Part shown: in pieces, positions 1-9,906 of the stretch
Layout: every line of letters begins with the position of its first letter
Position numbering within the stretch: the stretch's first letter is position 1
Assembly: GCF_035222375.1 (NCBI RefSeq)
Contig: NW_026946363.1
Coordinates: 6,448,001-6,512,000, forward strand
Direction: 5' to 3'
Source of the DNA: Podospora pseudocomata
Taxonomy: Eukaryota > Ascomycota > Sordariomycetes > Sordariales > Podosporaceae
Length of the DNA stretch: 64,000 bases
Made by a program: the position numbers and the translations under genes
The notes under the pieces: generated by a model
What the model was told of the DNA's origin: nothing
What the model saw: only the letters and a program-made list of their open reading frames with translations
Database searches by the model: none

Positions 1-1502
1 AGGGGCCGTTCTACGTATTGCTGCCCAAGCTTGTGTACCCCACGATCAACACCTGCTTGGTAAACCTCAACGTTGCGCAGCCTCGTCGATGGATGTGGCA
101 CAAAGTCCAATTGCCTATTTGGGACACCTCAAATCGGCCAAGGCCCCCCCTCACCATGGACCAGGCTCCTTACCACCAACAACCTGCAAGAAGTTCGGCC
201 GTTGATAGGACAAAAGAGAACTGCACATATGCTTCAGTTCAGACGTTTCCTTGGTCTTACCGCATATCAGTGATGGCGACATTTGACCTTCAGCCATACC
301 TGGGCGGCGATTCCCATATCTGACTTCAATTACACAAATTCCCATTTTCAGGAGTGGTCTTGGCCAAACTTCCCGAGATAACTCCAGAATTTCCACATCG
401 TGTTGGTAACATCATGATGTGGAAAACACGAACGACCTTTGCCAGCCGTCTCACCCTCATGCCTGATACACTCATCTTGTAGGTCCCCGATGGACCATAC
501 AACACGCAGGAGAGCGGTCCTTATTCATCACAACCTGTCACCGTCTCAGATTGCAACCTCGGTCAGCCTCGTCAAGCCCGTCATTTCTCTTATCGTACTG
601 ATTCATATAACCCCCCTGACGAATTCAAGACCCCGGATTCTCCGCTCCTCAACACCTCTGTTCATCTTTGGAATTTTCAGCTACTTCAAATCCATCCAGG
701 TTTTCTATTGATTTCTACGCCTTAGATCCGAGGAACATTCCCTTCCCCACGGCAAGGCTCGAGGACCAACACCCCTTCTCGATAGCGGCCCAAGCCTTCA
801 GCAGGTAACAATGACCTGATGTCAAATCCATTCTCTCCCGAAAGCCTGCCCATGATGCTACCCCCAATGTGCAATTTCCATTTCAACCGTGCACATTACA
901 CTTCCCTCCTAAGCCACCCACCGCCAAGGTTCTACAACACTTTTCACGCCCCGCCAAGAAGCCATATCCAGATTTCCAGACTTGGACTGCGATGATCTGC
1001 ATCCGATCGGATACCAGCACACCCCCATTACGGGCCGGGACCGGACGCCGGGCACACTGGCTGACCCCTTAGGTTGGTGCCACTGCGGCCCGAGAGGATC
1101 AGGGGGGTGATGCCACGCTTTCGATGAGGCCCGTACTTGACCGGTGAAAGATGCCTGGGAGACGGATGGGTGTCGTGTGACCTGCTACTCAGCTCAGCCA
1201 GCCCCTTACACCTAACCATACTGAGGGCTCACCGCCGTTTGATGTTCATGCTCGGACCTCGAGTTCATCAAAAAACCATGCTATTGACCAAGGATTTTGT
1301 TATACAACTGGCTACCTGCCCAAACTCGGAATATTTCCCTTCCCACCTAACCCATCCAAAGCACTGGTGTCGGATGTACCCAGACGGATTTGCCTCCCAT
1401 CCTTGTTATATGCCACCCTGCCTAAATAGCCCGGTAAACCTATATGCCAATTCATTACCATTATATCCTCAGCTCCCCCTTTTTCTTCTAGACTCGCACA
1501 TC
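1..1502. other. Intergenic stretch, no supported gene
   Basis: Only short overlapping open frames with no recognisable domain and no codon pattern that favours one strand. The right end is the 3' flank of the membrane-protein gene transcribed leftward from 3613. I see no RNA gene or repeat in it. Confidence 0.5.
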
Positions 1503-3613
1503 TCACTGCTGCTGCTGCTGGTGGTGGTGGTGGGGGGGTGGCGGGCCCTGTTGCTGCTGATTACTCTGCGGGTAACTCCCCATAACCTCCTGAGGGGGAT
1601 CGGCCTCCCTCTGCGCACTCATCTCCGCCGCGTTATGATACTGCTGGCCCTGCCACGGATTCTGTCCCTGCGGCTGGCCCTGCCATTGCTGGCCCCCTTG
1701 CTGCACGTACGGGGCACCATATTGCTGCTGCTGCTGCTGCTGCGGGAACCCTCCCTGTGGTTGCTGGTTGTAATACTGCCCTTGATTCTGCTGATAACCA
1801 CCACCGTAAAACTGATTCTGACCATGATGCTGTCCCTCATCTGCCTCGGCAATAGGCGCCGGGTACCCGCCTGGTCCAGCACCCACTCCCGGGGAAGGGG
1901 TGCTCTGAGGGTGGGTGTTGAATGGGTTTTGTCCACCGCTCAGAGATGACAACTCGGATGCGTGGCCGTTGGTTGTGTTGGAAGCTCCGGTGTTTTGCGG
2001 CATGAGAGCGGAGGGGGAGGAGATGGATGTGTTGACGCTGTGGCGGGAGGGGTCTGTTCCCGGGGGTATGGCACCAGCGGCGATGTATTGGTTGGGAGAG
2101 GGGTGGCCGTTTTGGAACTGGGCCGGCGGGGGGTATTGGCCTTGTGGTGGTTGTTGTTGTTGCTGACCTGGCATGGGCTGGAATTGGCCGTTAGGGAACT
2201 GTTGAGGTTGCCCGGGTTGGGGTTGGGTTTGTGCCATTTGCTGCTGGGGGACTGTTTGAGCTGCTGCCGCTGCTGCGGAATTGGGGTCGGCGGGCTGCCG
2301 GGCCTCGAGCTGCTTGTTCTTTTTGCGTTGACGCCAGAGGCAAAAGGCGAGACCACCGATGAGGATGGCAGCTACGCCTGCACCGGCACCGATGCCAGCT
2401 TTGGCTGCTACCGAGAGGCCGCCAGAGCTTTGTTCCACAACCGGATAACGCATAGACCAGACAATGTTGACGACCGCCGAGGTCTCCCGGTCGGTCTTGG
2501 TTTCCTTGCCCCTTTCCACCGTGAGGGTAGGGGGTCGGGTAGTTCCAGCTTTGATAGAAGACCAGCAGGGCGTTTGGCCACCCACCGCTGAGGTGAATGG
2601 TACGAAGCCGTTGGGGCAGCAGCCGCCATCCACAGAATAGTAATCCTCAGCGCATGTTTGGAGTCTGGCTTGCTTTGCGTCGACAGGAATGGGGTAGTCG
2701 AAGCCAAGCTTCTCCAGCTCTGCCGCGTTGGATCCAGCCACCGCCGAGACAACTGCTGCGGTGGCGGTCTCGACGGGCCAAGGACAGCAATCAGGACGGT
2801 CTTTGATGCAGCCGAGGAAGCCAGCGTAATATGCGGTATTCCCAGCGTCTACGAGAGTGAAGCTGGCTTGACCACATTCGTCCTTGAGGAGAGCACCTGT
2901 GCCTTGGAATTTGGGCTGTCCGTCATAGGCGGGAGTGTTGATACGAGTGCTGACAGTAACGACGTTGACGGTTCTGCGATTTCAAGTCAGTTTCCAACTT
3001 TGAAGTGGAACCTAGACCAAACACAATGCTTACTGTAACGCGAGAGACACAGAAGTCCTGAAGATCAAACAGTCAGTCAACCTTGCTTTTCACACATGGC
3101 ACCCCGTCTCACTCACGGTATGTTAGGTTGTTGCTGGCCCTGGGGGCCGCCAATGATGTTGCTGCATGTTGATCCGAGGGCTGAGGCGTATAGATCATTC
3201 CAGCCGTCATACAAACTGGAGCAGGTTCCAGTCGCGATTCTAGTATACCAGCAGTTCCAGTAGGCTTGTCCATGGGTGCAGACACATGACTGAACAGCGG
3301 CGTCGACGGCACTGTTGTAGGCAAGTCCATTCTCCGGCCCTCCTCCGGCTGTCACGAAGTCGAAGTCACTGTAGCATTCTGACAGATGGGTCGTGCAGGA
3401 GTAAACGTTTGATCCGTAATTCTAGTATGAGAGGGAGGTCAGTACAGGACAGCCCAGCTTGTGCTGCTTGGTCTCGACGGAGCGACATACATAGCAACCC
3501 CCATAGAAGTCGGTTTGGCGTGGTCGAAGCAAAGCAGCGCCAAAGACATCAAAGGTCGGCGTCGGAGTCACTGACGGCGTCGGCGACGCCAGTGATGCTG
3601 AAGGGACCAGCAT
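1503..3613 (-). CDS. Cys-rich single-pass membrane protein with Q/P-rich cytoplasmic tail
   Basis: I did not recognise a named family. Four exons (3491-3613, 3117-3421, 3034-3057, 1503-2973; introns 69, 59 and 60 nt with GTATGT, GTGAGT and GTAAGC donors) give 640 residues in one frame. Exon 3 is only 24 nt. The N-terminal half (about residues 35-310) holds many Cys in short motifs such as GGCYNYG, CYSDFDF, CVCTHG and DCCPWP, which suggests a disulphide-bonded ectodomain. One Gly/Ala-rich membrane segment lies at about 343-364, followed by the stop-transfer cluster RQRKKNK. The remaining roughly 270 residues are Gln/Pro/Gly/Asn-rich and end in short Pro, His and Gln runs. The start is the only ATG after in-frame stops, but the first 30 residues (MLVPSASLASPTP...) are not a classical signal peptide; either topology is signal-anchor driven or an upstream exon is missed. 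By layout (ectodomain, one TM, disordered tail) it resembles fungal wall-sensor-like proteins; that is inference. Confidence 0.8.
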
Positions 3614-5103
3614 TGCGGCTCTTGATTATCAACCGGCTTGGCGTACAAAAGATGGTTCCCTTCTTCAACACAGTCGACGCGAAAGACGCGTGGAAAAAAC
3701 GAAGCTTGACAGAAAACGAGAGGGGACTGAACAGGCCTGCGGCGGGGACCACAAACGCATGTCCTTCATTTTCCTCGTGTTATCGGGGGTGTCGAGCTGG
3801 GCAAGGGTTGCGATCAGGGTCCATGGGATCATTGGGCGCTGAGCAAGGTTCAGACCCCAATAATTTGACTGAATCTAGACGGCGCTGTGCATAACACGGC
3901 GTCGCGAACAGCCTCTGATAGGTGTGATGGCTGCAGGCCAGCACTTATTGGGGTGCGGCTGAAGGTTACGCCGATGCCCCTGACAGGTGAGCTGGCCGAG
4001 ATTGTGGGGTTTCACAAGCTGCTGAGAATGAAGTTGTTCCGTCTTATCACCCCGTCTCTGGGGATCATGATGGGGGTTTCAAAAGTCGATGTGGATAGCT
4101 TCATTGAAGAATTGGGTTGTGTGAGTTACAGCAGCCCTCCAGGCTTGGCGGGGGATCTGTCTTGAGGTCGTATCGAAGGTGAACAAGAGAAGAGGTAAGA
4201 AACCGACACTTGCTTTCTTGGAAAACCTGGACCAGAAGTTGGGATTTGAAACTGGAGAAACTGACAAAGACAAACTGCGGAACGAGTGTGAAAATAGATG
4301 GCAGGGGGTCGCCGCTCATTCCCGTCATACCCGCTTTTTGACAACCACAACTCCTCAACACCATGTCCCCGTCTCGGTTCAGGGTGCGATGTTTCTTTAT
4401 CCTGTTCAACCGTGAGCCATTTCGTGGCTCAGATTTGATAAAGTGGCGGTTGTAAGGTTGGGATTGAGCACAACTATTCCTCTGCATCAGTCACTCGCTC
4501 AAGAGCTCTCTCACTTCCTTAGATAAGTCCAAGAAACCCATGGTCAAAGCTGACATCATGGAAATCGATTCTCCCACAGCCCGAACCTCTAGCCCCTCAA
4601 ACCACCACCTCTGATCCTTCCAATAGCTCCTCTCTCACCTGAGTCTCTTGACTTTTCAATATCACCCGGAGCTCACAGCACCCCGCCGATACCCGCCAAG
4701 CGTCTTGGTCGGGATGCAGCCCGCACGGTTAAATGGGGATAAATAGGGAATGGGACCAGGAAACCCTTCTTCCCGACATCCACGCGATCCATATGACCCA
4801 GCGCGGCGGAGAGCATTTGGAGAAGAACTGTGATGGCACGCCCACCCCGTGCTTCTACCCGGGCGGCCAAGTTGTGTGCTCCGGATGTGTATATATCTGA
4901 GGTAGTTCCTCCGTCACATCCTCCCTTCTGTTTGATTTCATTATTTTTCATACCATCTTCATCACCCTCCCTCCATCTTCACCAAAACAAGTCAAGCCAA
5001 CTTGCCCCTCCCCGCAAGATCTAACCCCCGCAAATTACCCCACTACTCCAACTTTACCCCACAAACCAAACCCTCCCCCCCCTTCCCTTATCAGTTTATC
5101 AAG
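3614..5103. other. Divergent promoter region of membrane protein and GH43 genes
   Basis: No gene is supported. A TATA-like TATATAT lies at 4890-4896, about 210 bp before the GH43 ATG, followed by a long CT-rich leader (about 4900-5100) typical of fungal 5' UTRs. A CTGGGG at 4058-4063 fits the SYGGRG consensus known for the carbon repressor CreA; a single hexamer is weak evidence. Sequence just upstream of 3613 on the minus strand is also pyrimidine-rich. Confidence 0.5.
4890..4896 (+). promoter_or_regulatory. TATA-like element upstream of GH43 gene
   Basis: TATATAT sits about 210 bp upstream of the ATG at 5104 and just before a CT-rich leader. The position fits a core promoter; there is no transcript evidence here. 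Confidence 0.4.
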
Positions 5104-6087
5104 ATGGCCCCCCTCATCACGAACATCTACACGGCCGACCCTTCAGCCCACGTCTTCGAAGGCAAAATCTACATCTACCCCTCCCACGATCGGGAAACCG
5201 ATATCCAGTTCAACGACAATGGCGACCAATACGACATGGCCGACTACCACGTCTTCTCCACCGAGTCCCTCGACCCCGCCGCCCCTGTAGTCGACCACGG
5301 CGTCGTCCTCAAGACAGAAGACATCCCCTGGGTGTCCAAGCAGCTCTGGGCGCCTGACGCGGCCACCAAGAACGGGAAATACTACCTCTACTTCCCCGCC
5401 CGCGACAAGGAGGGCATCTTCCGCATCGGTGTCGCGGTCGGTGACCGCCCCGAGGGCCCCTTCACCCCCGACCCGGAGCCCATCAAGGGGTCCTACTCCA
5501 TCGACCCTGCCACCTTTGTTGACGATGACGGGGAGGCGTATCTCTACTTTGGCGGCCTCTGGGGCGGGCAGCTGCAGTGCTACCAGAAGGGGCACGACGT
5601 CTTCGACGCCAGCTGGCAGGGGCCCAAGGAGCCGACGGGCGAGGGCGTCCCCTCCCTCGGTGCCCGCGTTGGCAAGCTGACAGAGGACATGCGCCAGTTC
5701 GCCGAGGAGGTCAGGGATGTGGTCATCCTCGCCCCCGAGACCGGCGAGCCCATCCTCGCCGACGACCACGACAGACGCTTCTTTGAGGCGGCGTGGATGC
5801 ACAAGTACAACGGGAAGTACTACTTCTCTTACTCCACCGGCGACACCCACTACCTCGCCTATGGTGTCGGCGACAGCCCGTACGGTCCCTTCACCTATGG
5901 CGGGAGGATTTTGGAGCCAGTGCTGGGCTGGACCACCCATCACTCTATTGTCGAGTTCAAGGGGCGGTGGTGGCTGTTCCACCACGACTGCGAGCTCAGC
6001 AAGGGTGTTGACCACTTGCGGTCTGTCAAGGTCAAGGAGATCTTCTATGACAAGGATGGCAAGATTGTTACCGAGAAACCCGAGTAA
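5104..6087 (+). CDS. Glycoside hydrolase family 43 protein (arabinofuranosidase/xylosidase-like)
   Basis: A single-exon gene for 327 residues, predicted to act on alpha-L-arabinofuranosyl or beta-D-xylosyl linkages by inversion. The GH43 five-blade propeller pattern is visible: general-base Asp12 in TADPSAH, the pKa-modulating Asp134 in YSIDPATF, and the general-acid Glu228 in FFEAAWMHK; LWAPDA (82-86), DDDGEAYLYFGG (140-151) and WTTHHS (276-281) are also typical. The start at 5104 is chosen because the family fold begins directly after it and the context CAAGATGG is good; the upstream in-frame extension is Pro-rich leader. There is no signal peptide, so the enzyme is probably intracellular and would work on imported oligosaccharides, unlike secreted GH43 enzymes. 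It is convergent with the lipase gene, 315 bp apart. The substrate cannot be read from sequence. Confidence 0.93.
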   Translation: MAPLITNIYTADPSAHVFEGKIYIYPSHDRETDIQFNDNGDQYDMADYHVFSTESLDPAAPVVDHGVVLKTEDIPWVSKQLWAPDAATKNGKYYLYFPARDKEGIFRIGVAVGDRPEGPFTPDPEPIKGSYSIDPATFVDDDGEAYLYFGGLWGGQLQCYQKGHDVFDASWQGPKEPTGEGVPSLGARVGKLTEDMRQFAEEVRDVVILAPETGEPILADDHDRRFFEAAWMHKYNGKYYFSYSTGDTHYLAYGVGDSPYGPFTYGGRILEPVLGWTTHHSIVEFKGRWWLFHHDCELSKGVDHLRSVKVKEIFYDKDGKIVTEKPE

Positions 6088-6402
6088 AAAACGGTGTCTT
6101 TTGGATGGCAAAAGTTGTAAAAACAGTGAAATAGGCGAAAAGACATCAAGTCAAATATTTTAAGGGGTATAAACTTTTCTAATTGTGATATAGTGTTTTG
6201 CTCGTGATATATGCTAAGCTAAGGTAGTGGTAAGGTGACGTGAGGGGATAAGTTCGTGTCTGTGTATGTAGTAGTTGTATAGTTGTAAAGGGGGGGGGGC
6301 GCCGGGAGATTGTGAAGCATCGCCATCGTCATCCATCATATCCAACAACACCCAACAAAAGAAATCAACGCTACGCCTACTCCGACTTCTTCCTCTTTCC
6401 AA
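6088..6402. other. Convergent 3' spacer with G10 run
   Basis: A 315-bp tail-to-tail spacer between the GH43 and lipase genes. It is AT-rich near both stops, as expected of 3' UTRs, and holds a run of about ten G at 6290-6299. No gene is seen. Confidence 0.6.
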
Positions 6403-9400
6403 TCAGTGTTCCATCACACCAGACCTCAACTTGTTCAACGCATCCTCATACTTCCCAGGACTGTGATCAGTCAGCATGCTCGTCCCAAACCTCACCTCCC
6501 TGAACCTTTTCTCTACATCCCTCACATACTTCAACACCACTCGATGGGCTGGTCTCCCCAGATCCTCTCCGCCAATCTCCGGCACCAAAAAGGCATCTCG
6601 CCTCAACACCCGTGTGCTCTCCACAACGAACACCTCTCCAGGCGGCAGCAACTTCTGGCTCATCATGCTCGCTCTGAGAACCTTGAGCGCAGCATAAGCC
6701 CACTGATCATCATCCTCCCTCTTGCAAGACTCGCCACCGCTCCCGCTAGAGCCATACCACTTGTCTGCTATCCCTGACTGCAACGCGTCCCAGATTCGCT
6801 GTCTGACTTCCACCTTGGCCTCATTGTTGTCTGTCTTGAAGGCCAGCGACACTGCCTGAAAGTCGTGGAGGACTCCCAGTGAAAGATAGGGCACGAGGTC
6901 GTTGCCGTTGACAATGCTGGTGATCAGACCGCGAGTAGCTTTGCTCAGAGAAGCCGACATCGTCGAAGGCGGGCCATAGGCGAAAACGTGAACCGGGCGG
7001 CCAGCAGGGAGGCATATCTCTTGATGCCGGAAAGCAGTAGTTGTGGTGCCGTCGCCGAGGAGTCGAGTATGAGGATTGGGTGAGGTGATGAAGGTGGAAC
7101 TGCTTGGGTGTGGCTCCGAGAGCATAACTCCCAAGAGAGCGGTAACAGCACCGCCAAGGGAGTGACCGGTGAGGACGAGACCGTAATCGGAGAATTCTTC
7201 CAGGGCTTGCTTGAGCGTGTTGAGGACCCTGCCGTCGCCGCCATAGAGCAGCCGCTTGGCCGAAGCGTGGACACCCTTGTGGACTTTGTAAGCCTTGCCA
7301 CGCCAGACAAGGTCATCATAGTCACACGTCATGTCTGCCAAGACATCTTCGAAGCCAAGTGTCCCACGGCAGGCAAGCACAACGGCTTTGGCCTTGTGGT
7401 CAAGAGAGATGTAATGAACGAGGGGTACGCCAGTGTTGGTGGAGCCCGTGCCGTCAGAGCCACCTTGGGGGTCGACAAAGGAGGAGAGCAGAATGCTGTT
7501 GGCATCGGATTCGGTGTGGTGAGCAAAGCAGCGGAGTTCGTGGTGGGTGTCATCGAGGGCGCGCAAGATGGGCATCTCTTTGGCAATGCCCAGGACTCTG
7601 AGGAAGTTTGACCCGTAAGAAGCAGAAGCGAATCTCATGTATCGAGTGATGTTGGTCAGAAAATGGTCGTTGGGAAAGATGGTGTCCAGTTTCCCAGCTT
7701 TTCGCAGGGTGCCCAACGCCTCGGTATCGCTGTAGGCACTCCTGGACTGGTAGTTTTGGTATGGAACAAGCGAACTTTGCGATTCATTGGCCCTGAGAGT
7801 GTAGATGCTGGGCGCATACATGTGAGATTTGACCCGACGATGGTTAGTCCCCGAACCACCAAGCGGACCACCAAGCGGACCGCCAAGCTCTCTGTCCGAC
7901 CTCGCCTTCCTAACAACAGGATTGGTTGACGAGTTCTCCTGATAAGGTGAGACCGGCCGATAGTCATCCGCGGTTGTAATAGAGAATGTTTCGGTTTGGG
8001 AGATGGAAGAGTCCCGACGGCTGTGCACTGAAATATAGCTAGCCCGCGACTCGCTCCTCGGAACACTTCGGCGTGAATCAGCAGTCCCTGGCCGCGATGT
8101 TTTTGTCGTTGTCGTCTTCTGTGGCGGCACAATTACAGGCTGTTTTGGAATCAGGGAGGACTGTTTGCTAGGAACTGCTAGATGTGATGGTGGCCTGGCG
8201 GGCTTGACGGGCTTCGCGGTTTCCTTCGTCTTCCCGGCGCTGCTCTCTGAGCCGGAATCCTCTCTATTAAAGAGCCGTCCTGGCTTGGTAAACGCGCTTC
8301 TGAAACCCCCTTTCTTGGCTGAGGAGCCTATACTAGGACCCGAATCTTCCTTCTGCTGCTTGTAGGAAGGCAGCAATCGGTTGAATGACTGTCTCCCGGA
8401 AGAGGAGCTCGGCCTGTCATTGTTTGATGAGGAATCGGTTGGGGGTATCCTTGGTCGCTTCTGATTTGCTGCGTTCTCCACCCCGTGTCTCGATGCAGAA
8501 GGTATACGGGATGGTTTGCTGATGGAAGACGGCGATATCGGCGAACCAGAGCCTTGGAAGTTGGGGCGTCGGATAGGTGGTCGTAATTGTTCTCTCGATG
8601 ACTTAGGAGGGACCGATGGTGGTGGTGGCGGGTCTTCTTCGTCCGTTTCCACGTCTGACGTTCCGGGAGACTCCGTGTCCATCCGTTCCACAAACCCGGG
8701 AACCTGGCTGACATCTCCGTGCTCCTTTTGAAACCAGCTTCGCCTCTCGTGACTTCGTGAATGCCGGAACACAAACCGAGAATCAGAGATGCTGTTCTCC
8801 GGGCGGCCACGCAGTTGAGTCTGGGACAAGCTGTGGCGAACGGCCCGGGGCTCCTCAATCAGTTCCACGCCAGGAGGTGTGTCAACCCTGATATCCTCAT
8901 CACCGCCGGTAACCTCCACTGTGATAATCTCGGTCGTGCGAATCTGCCGGGTGATAGACACTCTAGCGTTATCGGGAAGAGACCTCATGATTTGTTGCTC
9001 TAGTTGGGCCACGGGAAGGCGACTTCGGTCATCGTCGTTGAGTTCGCCGTTGCTGTTGATGGCGATCACTGTTTCCTTCGACGAGGCCTCCTCGGCGGCG
9101 TACGATCCGTTATGTACTCCATACAGACTCCCCTCATGCACATCAACCCGAACACCATCACTCAGCACTACCACGTCCCACACTACCTCCTCGACCCTCA
9201 AGGTACGACTCTCCTCTTCGAGCAGGCGCCGACACCATCTCTGCAGATATGCCATCCCACACAGGCCCAGCATCAAGTCAATCACGCCGACCTTTTCTCC
9301 CTGTCTGCCCGTTGCGGGGTTCTGAAACTCGCGACGGATCAAAGTGATGATGCTTGCCATGGCCCGCGATGAATCTGTTGAGCCGAAAAACTGATCCAGG

Positions 9401-9906
9401 GTCGACAGGAGGAGCTGGGAAGTCTCAGAGATCATGGCGAGCGTTGTACCCGTCATGTGAAAACTGGTTGTAGTCCAAAAGACGATCTGGGTCATGGTCC
9501 TGTGCAAGTTTTCAAGGCTCCGTTCAAGTGTAGTTTCAGCATCTGCTCTTCCAAGATCTGTGCCAGAACGCGAGATGACATCTTTTCCAGCTCTGCTGAT
9601 GATGCCTCCGAGAATACTGCGACCAAGTTCCAGACTCGACAAGGTGGTGAGCTTTGCGGCATCGAAGCCATATCCGCCTATTACCGTGCTCATACGTAGA
9701 GCTAGACCTGTGGACCGGGTCGCGAAACTGACGACTTTGGCCACCGGGGTTGGCAGAAGGGTCTTCCCGGGATTCGAGGCTGAGATATCGCGAATCTGGG
9801 TTCCGATGTCCTCGTCAGGAATCACGGCAAGTCGGGCAGGACCTACGTCCTCCGGATCCACGTCCATATCGACATCGTCTGTGTCTCCATAGTTTCCAAT
9901 AATCAT
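6403..9906 (-). CDS. Class-3 lipase, sn1-specific diacylglycerol lipase-like
   Basis: A single-exon gene for 1167 residues. The C-terminal third is a Lipase_3 alpha/beta-hydrolase domain: LTGHSLGGAVTALLG carries the nucleophile Ser916, NGNDLVPYLSLG carries the probable acid Asp1003, and His1148 in TDHSPGKYEDAL is the best catalytic His by its position near the end. Upstream elements (HYISLDHK, VLACRGTLGFEDVLADM) match the oxyanion-side strand of this family. The N-terminal 250 residues are folded-looking and contain hydrophobic stretches; about residues 380-750 are Ser/Pro/Arg-rich and disordered, with a GGPLGGPLGG repeat. The overall plan matches large fungal diacylglycerol-lipase-like proteins that release fatty acid from membrane glycerolipids. 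The ATG at 9904-9906 opens the frame. No signal peptide is evident. Membrane association and the exact substrate are inferred. Confidence 0.9.
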   Translation of the reverse strand: MIIGNYGDTDDVDMDVDPEDVGPARLAVIPDEDIGTQIRDISASNPGKTLLPTPVAKVVSFATRSTGLALRMSTVIGGYGFDAAKLTTLSSLELGRSILGGIISRAGKDVISRSGTDLGRADAETTLERSLENLHRTMTQIVFWTTTSFHMTGTTLAMISETSQLLLSTLDQFFGSTDSSRAMASIITLIRREFQNPATGRQGEKVGVIDLMLGLCGMAYLQRWCRRLLEEESRTLRVEEVVWDVVVLSDGVRVDVHEGSLYGVHNGSYAAEEASSKETVIAINSNGELNDDDRSRLPVAQLEQQIMRSLPDNARVSITRQIRTTEIITVEVTGGDEDIRVDTPPGVELIEEPRAVRHSLSQTQLRGRPENSISDSRFVFRHSRSHERRSWFQKEHGDVSQVPGFVERMDTESPGTSDVETDEEDPPPPPSVPPKSSREQLRPPIRRPNFQGSGSPISPSSISKPSRIPSASRHGVENAANQKRPRIPPTDSSSNNDRPSSSSGRQSFNRLLPSYKQQKEDSGPSIGSSAKKGGFRSAFTKPGRLFNREDSGSESSAGKTKETAKPVKPARPPSHLAVPSKQSSLIPKQPVIVPPQKTTTTKTSRPGTADSRRSVPRSESRASYISVHSRRDSSISQTETFSITTADDYRPVSPYQENSSTNPVVRKARSDRELGGPLGGPLGGSGTNHRRVKSHMYAPSIYTLRANESQSSLVPYQNYQSRSAYSDTEALGTLRKAGKLDTIFPNDHFLTNITRYMRFASASYGSNFLRVLGIAKEMPILRALDDTHHELRCFAHHTESDANSILLSSFVDPQGGSDGTGSTNTGVPLVHYISLDHKAKAVVLACRGTLGFEDVLADMTCDYDDLVWRGKAYKVHKGVHASAKRLLYGGDGRVLNTLKQALEEFSDYGLVLTGHSLGGAVTALLGVMLSEPHPSSSTFITSPNPHTRLLGDGTTTTAFRHQEICLPAGRPVHVFAYGPPSTMSASLSKATRGLITSIVNGNDLVPYLSLGVLHDFQAVSLAFKTDNNEAKVEVRQRIWDALQSGIADKWYGSSGSGGESCKREDDDQWAYAALKVLRASMMSQKLLPPGEVFVVESTRVLRRDAFLVPEIGGEDLGRPAHRVVLKYVRDVEKRFREVRFGTSMLTDHSPGKYEDALNKLRSGVMEH

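Noticed and set aside
1137-2591. Leu- and Val-rich plus-strand frames over the membrane-protein gene
   Set aside because: They are antisense shadows of the Gln/Gly-rich coding tail.
5143-6111. A 322-residue open frame antisense to the GH43 gene
   Set aside because: It is a shadow caused by strong GC bias at third positions of the real gene; no domain is present.
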